Source: Pseudomonas uvaldensis (GTDB lineage: Bacteria > Pseudomonadota > Gammaproteobacteria > Pseudomonadales > Pseudomonadaceae). From it: a DNA stretch of 64,000 nt. The notes beneath the pieces were generated by a model. The model did not search any database. It saw only the letters and a list, made by a program, of their open reading frames with translations, and had not been told where the DNA came from. The position numbers and the translations under genes are program-made. Positions 35,016 through 45,315 of this stretch are shown here, in pieces; the first letter of the stretch is position 1, and every line of letters starts with the position of its first letter. Location of the stretch: contig NZ_JAIWKS010000001.1 in assembly GCF_021271205.1 (NCBI RefSeq), positions 372,001 to 436,000 of the forward strand, written 5' to 3'.

Positions 35016-35699
35016 ATGGGCTCAAGCATTCTCACCGCGAAGGACCTTAGCAAAGTGGTCCCCAGCGCGGAAGGTGAACTGACCATCCTGCACGAACTCA
35101 GCCTGGAACTGAACAAGGGCGACAGCCTGGCCATCGTCGGCGCGTCCGGCTCCGGCAAATCCACCCTGCTGGGCCTGCTGGCCGGACTCGACCTGCCCAG
35201 CAGCGGCGAAGTAACCCTGGCCGGACAGGCTCTCAGCGCACTCGATGAAGACCAGCGGGCCCGGATCCGCGCCGAACACGTCGGTTTCGTCTTTCAGTCG
35301 TTCCAGTTGCTCGACAGCCTCAACGCGCTGGAAAACGTCATGCTGCCGCTGGAGCTGGACGGCCGCAGCGATGCCCGCGAACGCGCCACGGAACTGCTGC
35401 AGCGAGTCGGCCTGGGCCAGCGCCTGGCCCACTCGCCCCGACAACTCTCCGGCGGCGAACAACAACGGGTAGCCATTGCCCGCGCCTTCGCCGCCGAGCC
35501 CGACGTGCTGTTTGCCGACGAACCCACCGGCAACCTGGACAGCCATACCGGTGAGCGCATCAGCGATCTTCTGTTCGAACTGAACAAGGAAAGCGGCACG
35601 ACCCTGGTGCTGGTCACCCATGATGAACGCCTGGCCCACCGTTGCCGGCGCCTGATCCGACTTGAAGCCGGCCAGATGGTCGCGCCCCTGGAGCCTTGA
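35016..35699 (+). CDS. ABC transporter ATP-binding protein (YbbA-like)
   Basis: A 227-residue ATPase of the LolD/MacB-type ABC group. Walker A is GASGSGKST, the Q-loop is VFQSFQLL, the signature LSGGEQQRV and Walker B VLFADEPTGN. The switch histidine is in LVTHDERLAH. Start 35016 follows a weak SD-like CGGAT; the promoter must lie inside tesA because only 10 bases separate the two starts. It overlaps the permease gene by one base (TGATG). Together they form the YbbA/YbbP-type exporter of unknown substrate. Confidence 0.92.
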   Translation: MGSSILTAKDLSKVVPSAEGELTILHELSLELNKGDSLAIVGASGSGKSTLLGLLAGLDLPSSGEVTLAGQALSALDEDQRARIRAEHVGFVFQSFQLLDSLNALENVMLPLELDGRSDARERATELLQRVGLGQRLAHSPRQLSGGEQQRVAIARAFAAEPDVLFADEPTGNLDSHTGERISDLLFELNKESGTTLVLVTHDERLAHRCRRLIRLEAGQMVAPLEP

Positions 35700-38203
35700 T
35701 GGCACGCTTGCCGCTGTTGCGCCTGTTCAGTCTCGCCGTCCGCCAGTTACTGCGGGACGCCCGTGCCGGAGAGCTGCGCGTGCTGTTCTTCGCCCTGTTG
35801 GTGGCGGTGGCGGCGAGTACCGCCATCGGTTACTTCGGTGCCCGCCTCAACGGCGCGATGATGATGCGCGCCACCGAATTCCTCGGCGCCGACCTGCTGC
35901 TCGAAGGCAGTTCGCCTACCCGTCCCGAACAGATCCGCAGCGGCACCGAGTTGGGCCTGGAACATGCCCGGGTGGTGGAGTTCTCCAGCGTCGTGGCCAC
36001 GGATAACGGCATCCAGCTTTCCAGCGTGAAGGCGGTCGATGACGCCTACCCCTTGCGCGGAGAGCTGAAAAGCGCCCCGACCCCGTTCGCTCCGGAAGAA
36101 ACCGGCGGCCGCCCGACCCCGGGCGAAGCCTGGGTCGAGGCACGACTGCTGACGGCCCTGGACCTGAAGATCGGCGACAGCATCGACGTCGGCAATGCCA
36201 CCCTGCGTCTGAGCCGCATACTGACCTACGAACCGGATCGCGCCGGCAACTTCTACAGCCTCACGCCTCGGGTCATGATCAACCTCAAGGACCTCGACTC
36301 CACTGGCGTGGTCCAGCCCGGCAGCCGTGTCAGTTATCGCGAACTCTGGCGAGGCCCGGCACCGGCACTGCAAACCTACCGCGACCTGATCAAGCCTGGC
36401 CTGGAAGCCAACCAGCGCCTGCAGGACGCCCGCGACGGCAATCGGCAGATCGGTGGCGCCCTGGGCAAGGCCGAACGCTACCTGAACATGGCCAGCCTCG
36501 TCGCCGTGCTGCTCTCCGGTGTCGCCGTCGCCCTCTCCGCCAACCGCTTCGCCACTCGGCGCTTTGATGCCAGCGCCCTGCTGCGCTGCCTGGGCCTTTC
36601 ACGTCGGGAAACCATGGTGCTGTTCAGTCTGCAACTGACGGTACTGGGCCTGTTGGCCAGCATCGGTGGCGCCCTGCTCGGCTGGGTCGCGCAATTGGGA
36701 CTCTTCGCCCTGTTGCAGGATCTGCTGCCTGCCACCGTCCCGCCGGGTGGCCTCTTGCCGGCCGTTGCCGGGATCGGCACCGGGCTGGTGGCGCTCGCAG
36801 GGTTCGCACTGCCGCCCCTCGCCGCGTTGGGGCGCGTGCCGCCGTTGCGCGTATTACGCCGGGACATGCTGCCGATCCCCCCCAGCACCTGGCTGGTCTA
36901 CGGCGCCGCGTTGGGTGCCCTGGGCCTGATCATGTGGCGCCTGAGCCTGGACCTGGTGCTGACGTTCGCGCTGCTTGGTGGCGGCGTCATCGCCGCATTG
37001 GCCCTCGGGGGGCTGTTGTTGCTGTTGCTTCAGAGCTTGCGCCGGATGCTCGCCCGTGCCCCGCTGCCCTGGCGGCTGGGGCTCGGCCAGCTCTTGCGCC
37101 ATCCGCTGGCGGCGGCCGGCCAGGCACTGGCGTTCGGCCTGATCCTGTTGTCCATGGCATTGATCGCCCTGTTACGCGGCGAACTGCTCGACACCTGGCA
37201 AAACCAACTGCCGAAAAACGCGCCGAACTACTTCGCCCTGAACATTCTGCCCAACGACAAGCAGGCCTTCACCGACAAGCTGCTCCAGCTTTCGGCGCAA
37301 TCGGCCCCGCTCTACCCTGTCGTGCCGGGGCGACTCATCAGCATCAATGGCGAACCGGCCAAGGAGTTCGTCACCAAGGATTCGGCTGGGGACCGCGCAC
37401 TGCAACGCGACCTGAGCCTGACGTGGGCCGCGGACTTGCCAGCGGGCAACGTTGTCACCGCCGGAAACTGGTGGCCGCAGCAGCCACCGGACGACATGCC
37501 GGGGGTTTCGGTGGAAGGCAAGGTGGCCGAGAACCTCAAGATCAAGCTGGGCGACCGACTGCTGTTCAGCGTAGGCGGCGTCAACCGTGAAGCGAAAGTC
37601 ACCAGCCTGCGCGAGATCAACTGGGACAACTTCCAGCCCAACTTCTTCATGATCTTCCAGCCTGGCACCTTGAAGGACCTGCCGGCCACTTATCTCACCA
37701 GCTTCTATCTGGCGGCCGGTCACGACCAGCAGATCGTTGAACTCTCGCGAGCCTTTCCGGCCGTGACGATCCTGCAGGTGGAAGCCTTGCTCGAGCAGTT
37801 GCGCAGCATCCTGGCCCAGGTAACCCTGGCCGTGGAATACGTGTTGCTGTTCGTGCTCGCAGCAGGCATGGCCGTCCTGTTCTCCGGCCTGCAGGCCACC
37901 CTCGACGAGCGTATTCGCCAAGGCGCGTTGTTGCGGGCCCTGGGTGCCGGACGAGCGCTGCTGGTCAAGGCGCGGCGTATCGAGTTCGGCTTGCTCGGTG
38001 CGGTCAGCGGCTTGCTGGCGGCACTGGGTTCGGAGCTGGTGAGCCTGGTGCTGTATCGCTACGCCTTCGACCTGCCCTGGCATCCGCACCCCTGGTTGCT
38101 GGTGTTGCCGGTGGTGGGCGCACTGCTGATCGGCGCTGCCGGTGTGTTCGGCACCCGTCGCGCCCTCAACGCCAGCCCGCTGACAGTGTTGCGCGAGGGT
38201 TGA
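35699..38203 (+). CDS. ABC transporter permease (YbbP/FtsX family)
   Basis: An 834-residue membrane protein with two FtsX-type halves. A first membrane segment (about 25-45) is followed by a large periplasmic MacB-like domain. Clusters of membrane segments lie near 265-460, a second periplasmic part near 490-690, and final segments near 700-830. It pairs with the preceding ATPase and overlaps it by one base. Such transporters usually extract lipid or signal peptide substrates from the membrane rather than pump solutes; the next-door lysophospholipase TesA hints at lipid handling. Confidence 0.9.
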   Translation: MARLPLLRLFSLAVRQLLRDARAGELRVLFFALLVAVAASTAIGYFGARLNGAMMMRATEFLGADLLLEGSSPTRPEQIRSGTELGLEHARVVEFSSVVATDNGIQLSSVKAVDDAYPLRGELKSAPTPFAPEETGGRPTPGEAWVEARLLTALDLKIGDSIDVGNATLRLSRILTYEPDRAGNFYSLTPRVMINLKDLDSTGVVQPGSRVSYRELWRGPAPALQTYRDLIKPGLEANQRLQDARDGNRQIGGALGKAERYLNMASLVAVLLSGVAVALSANRFATRRFDASALLRCLGLSRRETMVLFSLQLTVLGLLASIGGALLGWVAQLGLFALLQDLLPATVPPGGLLPAVAGIGTGLVALAGFALPPLAALGRVPPLRVLRRDMLPIPPSTWLVYGAALGALGLIMWRLSLDLVLTFALLGGGVIAALALGGLLLLLLQSLRRMLARAPLPWRLGLGQLLRHPLAAAGQALAFGLILLSMALIALLRGELLDTWQNQLPKNAPNYFALNILPNDKQAFTDKLLQLSAQSAPLYPVVPGRLISINGEPAKEFVTKDSAGDRALQRDLSLTWAADLPAGNVVTAGNWWPQQPPDDMPGVSVEGKVAENLKIKLGDRLLFSVGGVNREAKVTSLREINWDNFQPNFFMIFQPGTLKDLPATYLTSFYLAAGHDQQIVELSRAFPAVTILQVEALLEQLRSILAQVTLAVEYVLLFVLAAGMAVLFSGLQATLDERIRQGALLRALGAGRALLVKARRIEFGLLGAVSGLLAALGSELVSLVLYRYAFDLPWHPHPWLLVLPVVGALLIGAAGVFGTRRALNASPLTVLREG

Positions 38204-38236
38204 TAGACTTCGGTCTCATCCTCACAAGAATTCGCC

Positions 38237-38734
38237 ATGAGTCGTTATCGTCCACCACGCACCGCCGGCACCGCACTGATCACTCCCGAGGGGGAAGCGC
38301 GGATGCGCGCCGAATTTCATGAGCTATGGCATGTGCGCCGCCCGCAGGTCACGCAGGCGGTCAGCGAAGCGGCAGCCCAGGGGGACCGCTCGGAGAATGC
38401 CGAGTACACCTACGGCAAGAAAATGCTGCGGGAAATCGACAGTCGCGTTCGCTTCCTGACCAAACGCCTGGAAGCGCTCAAGGTGGTGACGGAAAAGCCC
38501 AGCGACCCGAACAAGGTGTACTTCGGCGCCTGGGTCACCGTCGAAGATGAAGATGGCAAGGAGTCTCGCTATCGCATCGTCGGGCCCGACGAACTGGATT
38601 TGAAACAGAACCTCATCAGCATCGACTCGCCGTTGGCTCGGGCGTTGATCGGCAAGGCGCTGGATGCTGAAGTCAGGGTGCAGACGCCCACCGGGGAAAA
38701 ACTGGTCTACATCGTGGACATCACTTACCCCTGA
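38237..38734 (+). CDS. greB: Transcription elongation factor GreB
   Basis: A 165-residue Gre factor that rescues backtracked RNA polymerase by stimulating transcript cleavage. The N-terminal coiled coil carries the canonical acidic tip [13 protein letters not shown] (Asp50, Glu53). The C-terminal FKBP-like domain carries [25 protein letters not shown] and [10 protein letters not shown]. The RYRPPRT N-terminal basic start is typical of GreB. It starts 33 bases after the permease gene in the same direction. Confidence 0.94.
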   Translation: MSRYRPPRTAGTALITPEGEARMRAEFHELWHVRRPQVTQAVSEAAAQGDRSENAEYTYGKKMLREIDSRVRFLTKRLEALKVVTEKPSDPNKVYFGAWVTVEDEDGKESRYRIVGPDELDLKQNLISIDSPLARALIGKALDAEVRVQTPTGEKLVYIVDITYP

Positions 38735-38876
38735 GCCGTCCACCGCGCTCAAAGCCCGCCGGCTGGAAACATCCCTCCAAACTTGAACCTTTGACAAGGT
38801 AGCCGCGCTGCGCAGAATGATGGGCGCGGGCGGCCTCACGCCTGTTGCCCAGAACATTATTCAAGGAAGAATAATC

Positions 38877-39764
38877 GTGAAAGCGACCCATCATGGACTC
38901 GACAACTGGATGTATAACACTCCGGGGTTGGACACACTGCGTATCGATGAACTTATCCTGCCTGGCACCCATGACTCGGGTGCCGACAAGGCAGCGCCCA
39001 GCCCGACCTTGCTTCAGGAGAAAACCCAGGACGTTCCAATCATCGAACAGATTCTGGCAGGCTTTCGTGTGCTGGACTTGCGCGTGGTGTTCAGCGCCCA
39101 CGCGCCCCCCGACAGCGACAAGCGCTTCCAACTGTTCCACTTCAGCTCTTCCGGTCGCACCGTGGGTGGCGATGTCCTGGACCCGTTGAATCATTTCTAT
39201 GACGACCCCGACAACAAGGCAACCAGGGCAAAGGAAATCGTCATCCTGAACTTTCACAAGTTCAAGCACTTCACTCGTGCGACCCACCAGGAGTTGCACA
39301 AATTGATCAATAAGAAACTGGGGTCACGCTTGATCCCCCGGAACTGGCGACGTTCAACGGTGGGCGACATCTGGACCCATCGCCCGGAACGAACCGTGGT
39401 GATTGCCTACAACCATCGTGTCAGGGCGAAGTACTGGAAAGGCGTGGAACATCAATGGAGCGGCCAGAACCTGAACACAACCGCCGAGTTGAAAAAGTTC
39501 ATGGACGAGCAGTCCGCCAGGCAAAAACCGGACTTCGCATTGCGCTCGATACAATGCGCCAAGTACGTGCTGCCCCTGCATGTCCCGGATGATTTCAGCG
39601 ACAAGATCGACGCATGGTTCGACTCCAGGAACAGCAACAGCTATATCCAGCGCTTTCATATCATCAATACCGACTGGTCGACCCGTAGCCGGATTGTGTT
39701 CAACTGCATGCACGCCAACGGGGTCAGAGCGATGGCAAAGGCCGACCGTCTCAACGCCGAGTGA
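38877..39764 (+). CDS. Phosphatidylinositol-specific phospholipase C-like X-domain protein
   Basis: A 295-residue protein with the TIM-barrel signature of PI-PLC X domains. The first catalytic histidine, His32, is in LILPGTHDSGADK; FRVLDLRVVF supplies the typical strand with Arg; His88 in FQLFHFSSSG is in the place of the second histidine. DWSTRSRIVFNCMHANG near the C-terminus is family-like. There is no signal peptide. The GTG start at 38877 has AAGGA 9 bases upstream; an in-frame start at 38817 is weaker. Its 3' end overlaps the convergent gene at 39751 by 14 bases. Substrate and location are unknown. Confidence 0.78.
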   Translation: MKATHHGLDNWMYNTPGLDTLRIDELILPGTHDSGADKAAPSPTLLQEKTQDVPIIEQILAGFRVLDLRVVFSAHAPPDSDKRFQLFHFSSSGRTVGGDVLDPLNHFYDDPDNKATRAKEIVILNFHKFKHFTRATHQELHKLINKKLGSRLIPRNWRRSTVGDIWTHRPERTVVIAYNHRVRAKYWKGVEHQWSGQNLNTTAELKKFMDEQSARQKPDFALRSIQCAKYVLPLHVPDDFSDKIDAWFDSRNSNSYIQRFHIINTDWSTRSRIVFNCMHANGVRAMAKADRLNAE

Positions 39765-40059
39765 TCAATCCCTGCCGCGCAATGCGGGTCAGCTGTCGGA
39801 TCATCTCGGGGGCATCCGCTGCGCTGGGGGACTGGATGACGGCCAGGTCGAAACTGTCGTTGGCAAAACGTGCCAGCGACTCGCCGTCTTCGACAAACTG
39901 GATCAAGAACGCGGCAGGCCCGTGACTACGCCTTGGCCATCCGTCGAGATAGCGCAACAGTGTCGGCTGATGGGTACCGCCCAGGAGAATTTTCGGATTG
40001 CGCTGCAGAAGACTTGCCGTAATAGGCGCCAGACGGGCCAGGGAGTTGGGTGCGTTCAT
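39751..40059 (-). CDS. Small hypothetical protein
   Basis: A 102-residue protein that I do not recognise. It reads as an alternating strand/helix protein: ITASLLQRNPKILLGGTHQP, PAAFLIQFVEDGESL, SFDLAVIQSPSAADAPEMIR and ARQGLITRR. This is reminiscent of the first half of a Rossmann methyltransferase-like fold, so it could be a truncated relative. Upstream in-frame codons to 40221 contain many rare AGA codons and were rejected. It converges on and overlaps the PI-PLC-like gene by 14 bases. Confidence 0.6.
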   Translation of the reverse strand: MNAPNSLARLAPITASLLQRNPKILLGGTHQPTLLRYLDGWPRRSHGPAAFLIQFVEDGESLARFANDSFDLAVIQSPSAADAPEMIRQLTRIARQGLITRR

Positions 40060-40263
40060 CGTGTCGTGTCTCTGCCTCGAAAGTCTGCATGGCAGGTGAG
40101 AGGCAACACCGAACCAGCGCTTTAGCGGTATTTCGAAGCCGTGTCTCTGGCTTCTGACGGCAACTCCCTGAGTCACCTGGCGCCCCGCAAGTAGCTGTTT
40201 AAATCGGCGCATGGGCAGCATCCTAGAGAAGCCGACCGGCCGGTGTCAAGAATCAGCGTCCAT

Positions 40264-40291
40264 AAAAAAGGCCCGTACCAGACGGGCCTTT
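40264..40291 (-). terminator. Rho-independent terminator of the DoxX gene
   Basis: On the minus strand AAGGCCCGTC and the matching ACGGGCCTT pair around TGGT, followed by T5. It lies about 15 bases past the DoxX stop. Confidence 0.88.
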
Positions 40292-40306
40292 CAAAGGTGG
40301 ATTTGA

Positions 40307-40744
40307 CTATGAGCGAGCGACAGCGCCGTCGACCGAGAACTTGCCCGCACCTTCGATCAGTACCGCAATGCTGCCGGCCAACAAGGCCAGGGCGAACTCA
40401 TAACCATTGTTTGCCATGAACAGACCGTTACCGATATGGACCGAAAAAATCGCCACCAGCGATAGGAAAGCCAGGCCCAATGCCGCCGGACGGGCCAGCA
40501 AACCGATGACCAACGCCAACCCGGCGAAGAACTCCGTGCCGCCTGCCAAAGTCGCCATCAGGTAACCGGGGGTCAGCCCGATGCTTTCCATCCATTGAGC
40601 CGTCCCGGCCAGACCGTAGCCACCGAACAGGCCGAAAAGTTTCTGCGCGCCATGAGCGACGAAAATGATGCCCACCGCTATACGCAAAACGGTCAGGCCA
40701 TAGCCAGCGCGGGTAGATAGGACTTTGTTGATGACGGTGCTCAT
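40307..40744 (-). CDS. DoxX-family inner-membrane protein
   Basis: A 145-residue protein with four membrane segments (about 15-35, 62-82, 86-106, 116-136). The start of DoxX, LTVLRIAVGIIFVAHGAQKLFGLFGG, and the GGTEFFAGLALVIGL second segment are diagnostic. DoxX proteins are small membrane proteins linked to redox and thiol stress or to quinone reactions; the exact role here is unknown. AGGA lies about 10 bases before the ATG at 40744. It has its own terminator and is monocistronic. Confidence 0.88.
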   Translation of the reverse strand: MSTVINKVLSTRAGYGLTVLRIAVGIIFVAHGAQKLFGLFGGYGLAGTAQWMESIGLTPGYLMATLAGGTEFFAGLALVIGLLARPAALGLAFLSLVAIFSVHIGNGLFMANNGYEFALALLAGSIAVLIEGAGKFSVDGAVARS

Positions 40745-40846
40745 AGCGTGCATTTCCTGAGTGAGTGCAGTTGATGGTCGCCATATTAATCAAATAAACA
40801 AATGACAAAAGTGGAAAATATTCGTCATTCATATCAAATGATTAGA

Positions 40847-42268
40847 TCACTTCCGTGTGGCGACTTTTTGCTCCTTGGGCTCCAGCGACTCTCGTTCCCG
40901 ATCAAACGCCAGATAGTACTTGTTCACACTATTAACGTAGCTGACGGCGCCCATTCCCACCTGCTCCATGGCAATGCGCTCGACCTGGAAGAACCACTGG
41001 TTGGGATTGAGGCCCCGTCGCCGGGCCTCGGCACGCATGCCCTGCACCCGCTCCGGTCCCATGTTGTAGGCTGCCAACACGAAGGCCATGCGTTCGCGTT
41101 CGTTGAGTTTGGGGCTGGAAAAAAACTTGCGACGGATCATGGCCAGGTACTTTGCGCTGGCCTGCACGTTCGCATCCAGGTTCTGGATATTGCCTACACC
41201 TACCCGCTGGGCTGCCGACGGAGTGATCTGCATCAGGCCTGTGGGCCCGCTGCCACTGCGGGCATTGGGTTGCAAGGCCGACTCCTTGAACGCCAGGGCA
41301 GCCAGGTTCAGCCAGTCCATGTTTTGAGCCTCGGCATGCTTTTGCAACACCGGACGCAGCTTCTCCAAACGCTGGCGATCGGCCCGAGCCAATGGGTTGT
41401 GGACCTGATACAAACGACGATAGATACGCAGGAACGCCGCATCCTGATTTGACGGCACCTTGTAGGTGGTCAGGAATCCGTTGATGCTGGCGCGCAGCAT
41501 GGCAGCGTCACGGCGAACGAACCAGTGCTCGCTTCGCGGTTCACCAATCAACACCTGTCGATCGAAACGCAGCTTGGGGAGAATCTTGCCCCAGCGCTCG
41601 GCAATCGGTTGTTCGACGATCGTCAGGTGAAAGATCCCACCCTGGACCATCTCCAGCACATCTTCCACCGCCAGGCTCGGATCCACCCATTCGATCTTCA
41701 CCGGTGGCAATTTGAGCAGCCCCAGCTTCTGGTTAATCTGATTCACGGCATCTCCCGCCGCACTGCCATTGGGCAGGGCCAGGCTCTTGCCGGAGAGCTG
41801 TTCCACGCGGGTATAACGTTTCTCGCCCTTTATGCCCACCAGCAGCAGGGGCACATCGGATCGGATCGGATCGCTGGCGCTGACCGCCTGGCCAGCCTGG
41901 GGTTCGAGCAATTCGCCCGGCGCCACCATGTCGCCCTCGCCACGGTGCAAAGCACCTAGCAACTGGTCCTTGGCAGTGGGGATGATCTTGAGGGTGATTT
42001 CCTGGCCATCGCGGGCGTGGCCGTTCAGGTACTGCTCGAAGGCTCGCAGCCTGTGATATTCGACGCCGACGGATTGTCCCTGGACTTCACCGGAACTATT
42101 TCGACTTTGATTGACCAGCACTTTGAGCACGCGACTGCTGCGGATCTGCGCCAGATCCCGCACGGTACCCGGCGCCACGGTTTGCACTGGTCCGGGCAGC
42201 CGCGCTTCGGCCGACCACGGCAAAAGCAGCGAACAACACAGCAGTAACAATACCTGAGGACGTGCCAT
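40847..42268 (-). CDS. Exported lytic transglycosylase with substrate-binding domain (MltF-like)
   Basis: A 473-residue exported protein. The signal peptide (about 1-22) ends near AEA. An extracellular solute-binding (SBP_bac_3-type) domain covers about 45-270. A C-terminal SLT goose-lysozyme-like domain follows, with catalytic Glu329 in [17 protein letters not shown], then [13 protein letters not shown] and [13 protein letters not shown]. The pair matches MltF, which cleaves peptidoglycan glycan strands. No lipobox is evident, so it may be soluble rather than lipid-anchored. It is divergent from tatD. Confidence 0.9.
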   Translation of the reverse strand: MARPQVLLLLCCSLLLPWSAEARLPGPVQTVAPGTVRDLAQIRSSRVLKVLVNQSRNSSGEVQGQSVGVEYHRLRAFEQYLNGHARDGQEITLKIIPTAKDQLLGALHRGEGDMVAPGELLEPQAGQAVSASDPIRSDVPLLLVGIKGEKRYTRVEQLSGKSLALPNGSAAGDAVNQINQKLGLLKLPPVKIEWVDPSLAVEDVLEMVQGGIFHLTIVEQPIAERWGKILPKLRFDRQVLIGEPRSEHWFVRRDAAMLRASINGFLTTYKVPSNQDAAFLRIYRRLYQVHNPLARADRQRLEKLRPVLQKHAEAQNMDWLNLAALAFKESALQPNARSGSGPTGLMQITPSAAQRVGVGNIQNLDANVQASAKYLAMIRRKFFSSPKLNERERMAFVLAAYNMGPERVQGMRAEARRRGLNPNQWFFQVERIAMEQVGMGAVSYVNSVNKYYLAFDRERESLEPKEQKVATRK

Positions 42269-42502
42269 CCATTCTCCGGGAGGATACCGGGACTCGCCTT
42301 TCAGAAAAATCGAGGCTTGAGTCGACGGAAACAGAGCGCCCGAGGCGCTGAAAAGTGCGCAAGACTGGCACAGTGCTGGCTTTTATACCAACCCGACCTG
42401 TCTCATGGCCTCAACAGACAGCCTCAACTCATTGTAGTTCTTGGCTTTTCTTATAAATCTACAGCTCTGGTATGCTTTCGGGCCCTTGGCCGAGATAGCA
42501 CC

Positions 42503-43312
42503 ATGCAACTCATCGATATCGGCGTCAACCTGACCAACTCCAGTTTCGCCGACAAACACGAGGCGGTGCTCGAGCGCGCCTACGATGCCAGTGTCTGCCA
42601 ACTGGTCCTGACCGGCACCAGCATCGAGGGCAGCGAAGAGGCGATCGAGCTCTGCCAGCGCCTCGATGAAACCGCGCAACGGCTGTTTTCCACCGCCGGC
42701 ATTCACCCTCACAGTGCCAGCGAATGGACTGCCGACAGCGCGCGGCACCTCAAGGATCTGCTGAAACAAAGCCGGGTCCGGGCGGTAGGTGAATGCGGAC
42801 TGGACTTCAACCGGGACTTCTCGCCTCGTCCACAGCAAGAAAAAGTCCTGGAAGAGCACCTTGCCCTGGCGGTGGAACTGCAGCTTCCGGTCTTCCTCCA
42901 CGAACGCGACGCCGACCAACGACTGCTCGAAATCCTGCGGGACTTTCGCGACCGCTTGCCAGCCGCGGTGGTGCATTGCTTCACCGGCGAGAAAAAAGCG
43001 CTGTACAGCTATCTCGACCTGGATCTGCACATCGGCATCACAGGCTGGATCTGCGACGAGCGCCGGGGCACGCACTTGCATCCCTTGGTACGCGACATCC
43101 CTCGCGGCCGGCTGATGCTGGAAAGCGATGCGCCGTACCTGCTGCCCCGCACGCTGCGTCCCAAGCCCAGGAACGGCCGCAACGAACCGGCTTACCTGAC
43201 CGAAGTGTTGCGCGAAGTCGCCTTGCACCGGGGTGAGTCCCAGGAAGACCTCGCGGCGCACAGCACAGCGTGTGCCCGAGCGTTTTTCGGGTTGCCGGTC
43301 ATTCCAGGCTAG
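42503..43312 (+). CDS. tatD: TatD-family metal-dependent DNase
   Basis: A 269-residue amidohydrolase-fold nuclease. True TatD features are present: [20 protein letters not shown] at the start, [28 protein letters not shown] with the metal-site glutamate, [30 protein letters not shown] and [11 protein letters not shown]. TatD is a 3'-5' exonuclease used in DNA repair. It is not next to the tatABC genes here. The start at 42503 is set by family length; the upstream ORF extension to 42317 lacks coding features. Confidence 0.94.
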   Translation: MQLIDIGVNLTNSSFADKHEAVLERAYDASVCQLVLTGTSIEGSEEAIELCQRLDETAQRLFSTAGIHPHSASEWTADSARHLKDLLKQSRVRAVGECGLDFNRDFSPRPQQEKVLEEHLALAVELQLPVFLHERDADQRLLEILRDFRDRLPAAVVHCFTGEKKALYSYLDLDLHIGITGWICDERRGTHLHPLVRDIPRGRLMLESDAPYLLPRTLRPKPRNGRNEPAYLTEVLREVALHRGESQEDLAAHSTACARAFFGLPVIPG

Positions 43313-43441
43313 GACACACCTCCTCTGCGGCAGTCCCTGGACAGTGTGATCTGTTGATCCGTATCAAAATCCCCAGCCTTGGTTAGCGGCACAATAATGG
43401 CACCTTGCCAAAACTGTTTCCGCTATCAGAGAAGACCTTCC

Positions 43442-44923
43442 ATGGGTGCCTGGCTTAGCAACATCTCGCTGAAATACAAATTCTGGGCGGTCAATGCGGT
43501 GGCCTTCGTGACCACCCTGCTGCTTGTCCTTTTCGCGGTGCATCTGGAGCAACAGGCTCGCAACCACGCAGCCCTGGCGAATGCCCAGGCCCAGGCCCGG
43601 TTGCTCGACCGTTGGCCTGTTGGACAGGCCATGCCCAAGACCGATTACCTGTTGACCTTCCCCCGAGGCCAGGTCCCCGTTTTCGAGGGCGTGCCGTTGC
43701 CGACACTGGCGGCGGCCGCAGGCTGGGTCGAGCTCGATGCCAAGCCATTATTCGGCGACCGGCCGCTGTTGGGCGCCGAGGTGATCCAGCGAAGCGACGG
43801 CCAGCAACTCGCCGTCCTCGTCCCTGGGGCAAGCCTGAGCCAGGTCTTCAGCGAACGCTTCAGCCAATACGCCGTGGCGGTATTCGTGCTGATGTTGGCG
43901 ATGCTGGGTGCGTCTCAGTTGTTGATCCGCTTTTTACTGAGCCAACTCAACACGTTGAAGGACGTGATGCTGCACGTGGAACGGACCGGCGATCTATCCG
44001 CCCGCGTGCCCTTGGCCTGCCAGGATGAAGTAGGCCAGATGGCCGCGGCATTCAACGCCATGCAGGCCGGTTATCAGCGGGTCGTCGATACCGTAGCCAA
44101 CACCGCTCGACAACTGGACAACGGAGCGGCACGCCTGGCGTCGAGCATGAACGATGTGCGCCACGGCATGCTCGGCCAGCAGAGCGAAACCGATCAGGCA
44201 GCAACGGCGATCAACGAAATGTCTGCCACGGTGCACCACATCGCCCAACATGCCGGCGCCACCCGCGACCTGTCGAAAACCGCCGACACCCTGGCCGGCA
44301 ACGGTCGCGAAGTGGTGGGCCGTGTACAACAATCGATCACCGGGCTTTCATCCGGCGTGCAACAGACCGCCGAAATGATCCAGCGCCTGGCCGAAGACAG
44401 CCAGAAGATCAACAGCGTGGTCAGCGTGATCCACAGCATCGCCGAACAGACCAACCTGCTGGCCCTCAATGCAGCCATCGAGGCGGCGCGGGCCGGGGAC
44501 ATGGGTCGGGGCTTCGCCGTGGTCGCCGATGAGGTACGCAACCTCGCCAAGCGGGTGCAAATCTCAACAGACGAAATCACCACCATGATCTCCGCCCTGC
44601 AGGCAGGGACCCGGGATGCGGTGGATTTCATGCAGGAAAGTTCCTACAAGGCTGACGACTGCGTACAGCAAGCTCGCGAAGCGGGCGAGGCGCTGGAACA
44701 GATTACCGGCGCGGTGGCGCAGATGCGTGAAAGTAACACCCAGATCGCCGTCGCGGCCGAACAGCAGAGCCAGGTTGCCGAAGAAATGAACCGGGCGGTA
44801 GTCGGTATTCGTGATGTCACTGAAAACACCGTGCGCCAAACCGTGGACTCGGCCACCACCAGTCATGAACTGGCGACCCTGGCGGGTGAACTGAACAAGG
44901 CGATCGGGCAGTTGAAACTCTGA
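43442..44923 (+). CDS. Methyl-accepting chemotaxis protein
   Basis: A 493-residue chemoreceptor. Two membrane segments (about 15-35 and 142-162) frame a short periplasmic domain of about 105 residues, which looks like a small unclassified sensor. A HAMP domain follows (about 163-215). The cytoplasmic signalling tip [37 protein letters not shown] is intact for CheA/CheW contact. There is no C-terminal CheR-tethering pentapeptide. The start at 43442 has AGAGAAGACC upstream. It is monocistronic. Ligand unknown. Confidence 0.94.
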   Translation: MGAWLSNISLKYKFWAVNAVAFVTTLLLVLFAVHLEQQARNHAALANAQAQARLLDRWPVGQAMPKTDYLLTFPRGQVPVFEGVPLPTLAAAAGWVELDAKPLFGDRPLLGAEVIQRSDGQQLAVLVPGASLSQVFSERFSQYAVAVFVLMLAMLGASQLLIRFLLSQLNTLKDVMLHVERTGDLSARVPLACQDEVGQMAAAFNAMQAGYQRVVDTVANTARQLDNGAARLASSMNDVRHGMLGQQSETDQAATAINEMSATVHHIAQHAGATRDLSKTADTLAGNGREVVGRVQQSITGLSSGVQQTAEMIQRLAEDSQKINSVVSVIHSIAEQTNLLALNAAIEAARAGDMGRGFAVVADEVRNLAKRVQISTDEITTMISALQAGTRDAVDFMQESSYKADDCVQQAREAGEALEQITGAVAQMRESNTQIAVAAEQQSQVAEEMNRAVVGIRDVTENTVRQTVDSATTSHELATLAGELNKAIGQLKL

Positions 44924-44932
44924 GACACTGTT

Positions 44933-44957
44933 ATCGCAGGCAAGGCCTGCCCGCGAT
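44933..44957. repeat. Degenerate REP-like hairpin
   Basis: ATCGCAGG..CCTGCCCGCGAT forms an imperfect palindrome 9 bases after the chemoreceptor stop, with GCAGG/CCTGC arms. It has no T tract. Confidence 0.4.
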
Positions 44958-45080
44958 GACAGTCTGCCATTGATCCAGACTCCAGCACCTATCGCTTCGA
45001 TAGCCAACCACGATTCGCCCGCCCTTCCTGCCGCGCCTATCCTTGGGTCATTCGGTTCCATCGACTCAAGGATCACCATC

Positions 45081-45302
45081 ATGGGCAAACGTCACCCCAA
45101 CCTTGCGGCCTGGCAATGGCGCGTCTACCCCGACAACCACCGCCAACCGACCCATCAGGTTTTGCAGTTGATTGCGATCCCCCTGTTCATCGTTGCGTTC
45201 CTGTTGATCCTCACAGGGATGTTCAAGCTGAACCTGGCGGATGTCGCCATCGGCATCATCGGTGTGTTCGCGTCGCTTTCACTGCAACGTCACCGACACT
45301 GA
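45081..45302 (+). CDS. Small two-helix membrane protein, function unknown
   Basis: A 73-residue protein. A polar N-terminus (MGKRHPNLAAWQWRVYPDNHRQPTHQV) precedes two membrane segments (about 27-47 and 50-68). The NHRxPTxxVLxLIAIPLFI pattern recalls the start of Mpo1/DUF962-type membrane proteins, but it is far too short for a complete member. AAGGA lies 8 bases before the ATG. It converges on the thioesterase gene with 13 bases between. I cannot assign a function. Confidence 0.72.
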   Translation: MGKRHPNLAAWQWRVYPDNHRQPTHQVLQLIAIPLFIVAFLLILTGMFKLNLADVAIGIIGVFASLSLQRHRH

Positions 45303-45315
45303 ACAGACCGCAGCG

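Noticed and set aside
39751..40221. 156-residue version of the small hypothetical gene
   Set aside because: The first 54 codons are rich in rare codons and the ATG at 40059 begins the region with normal codon use.
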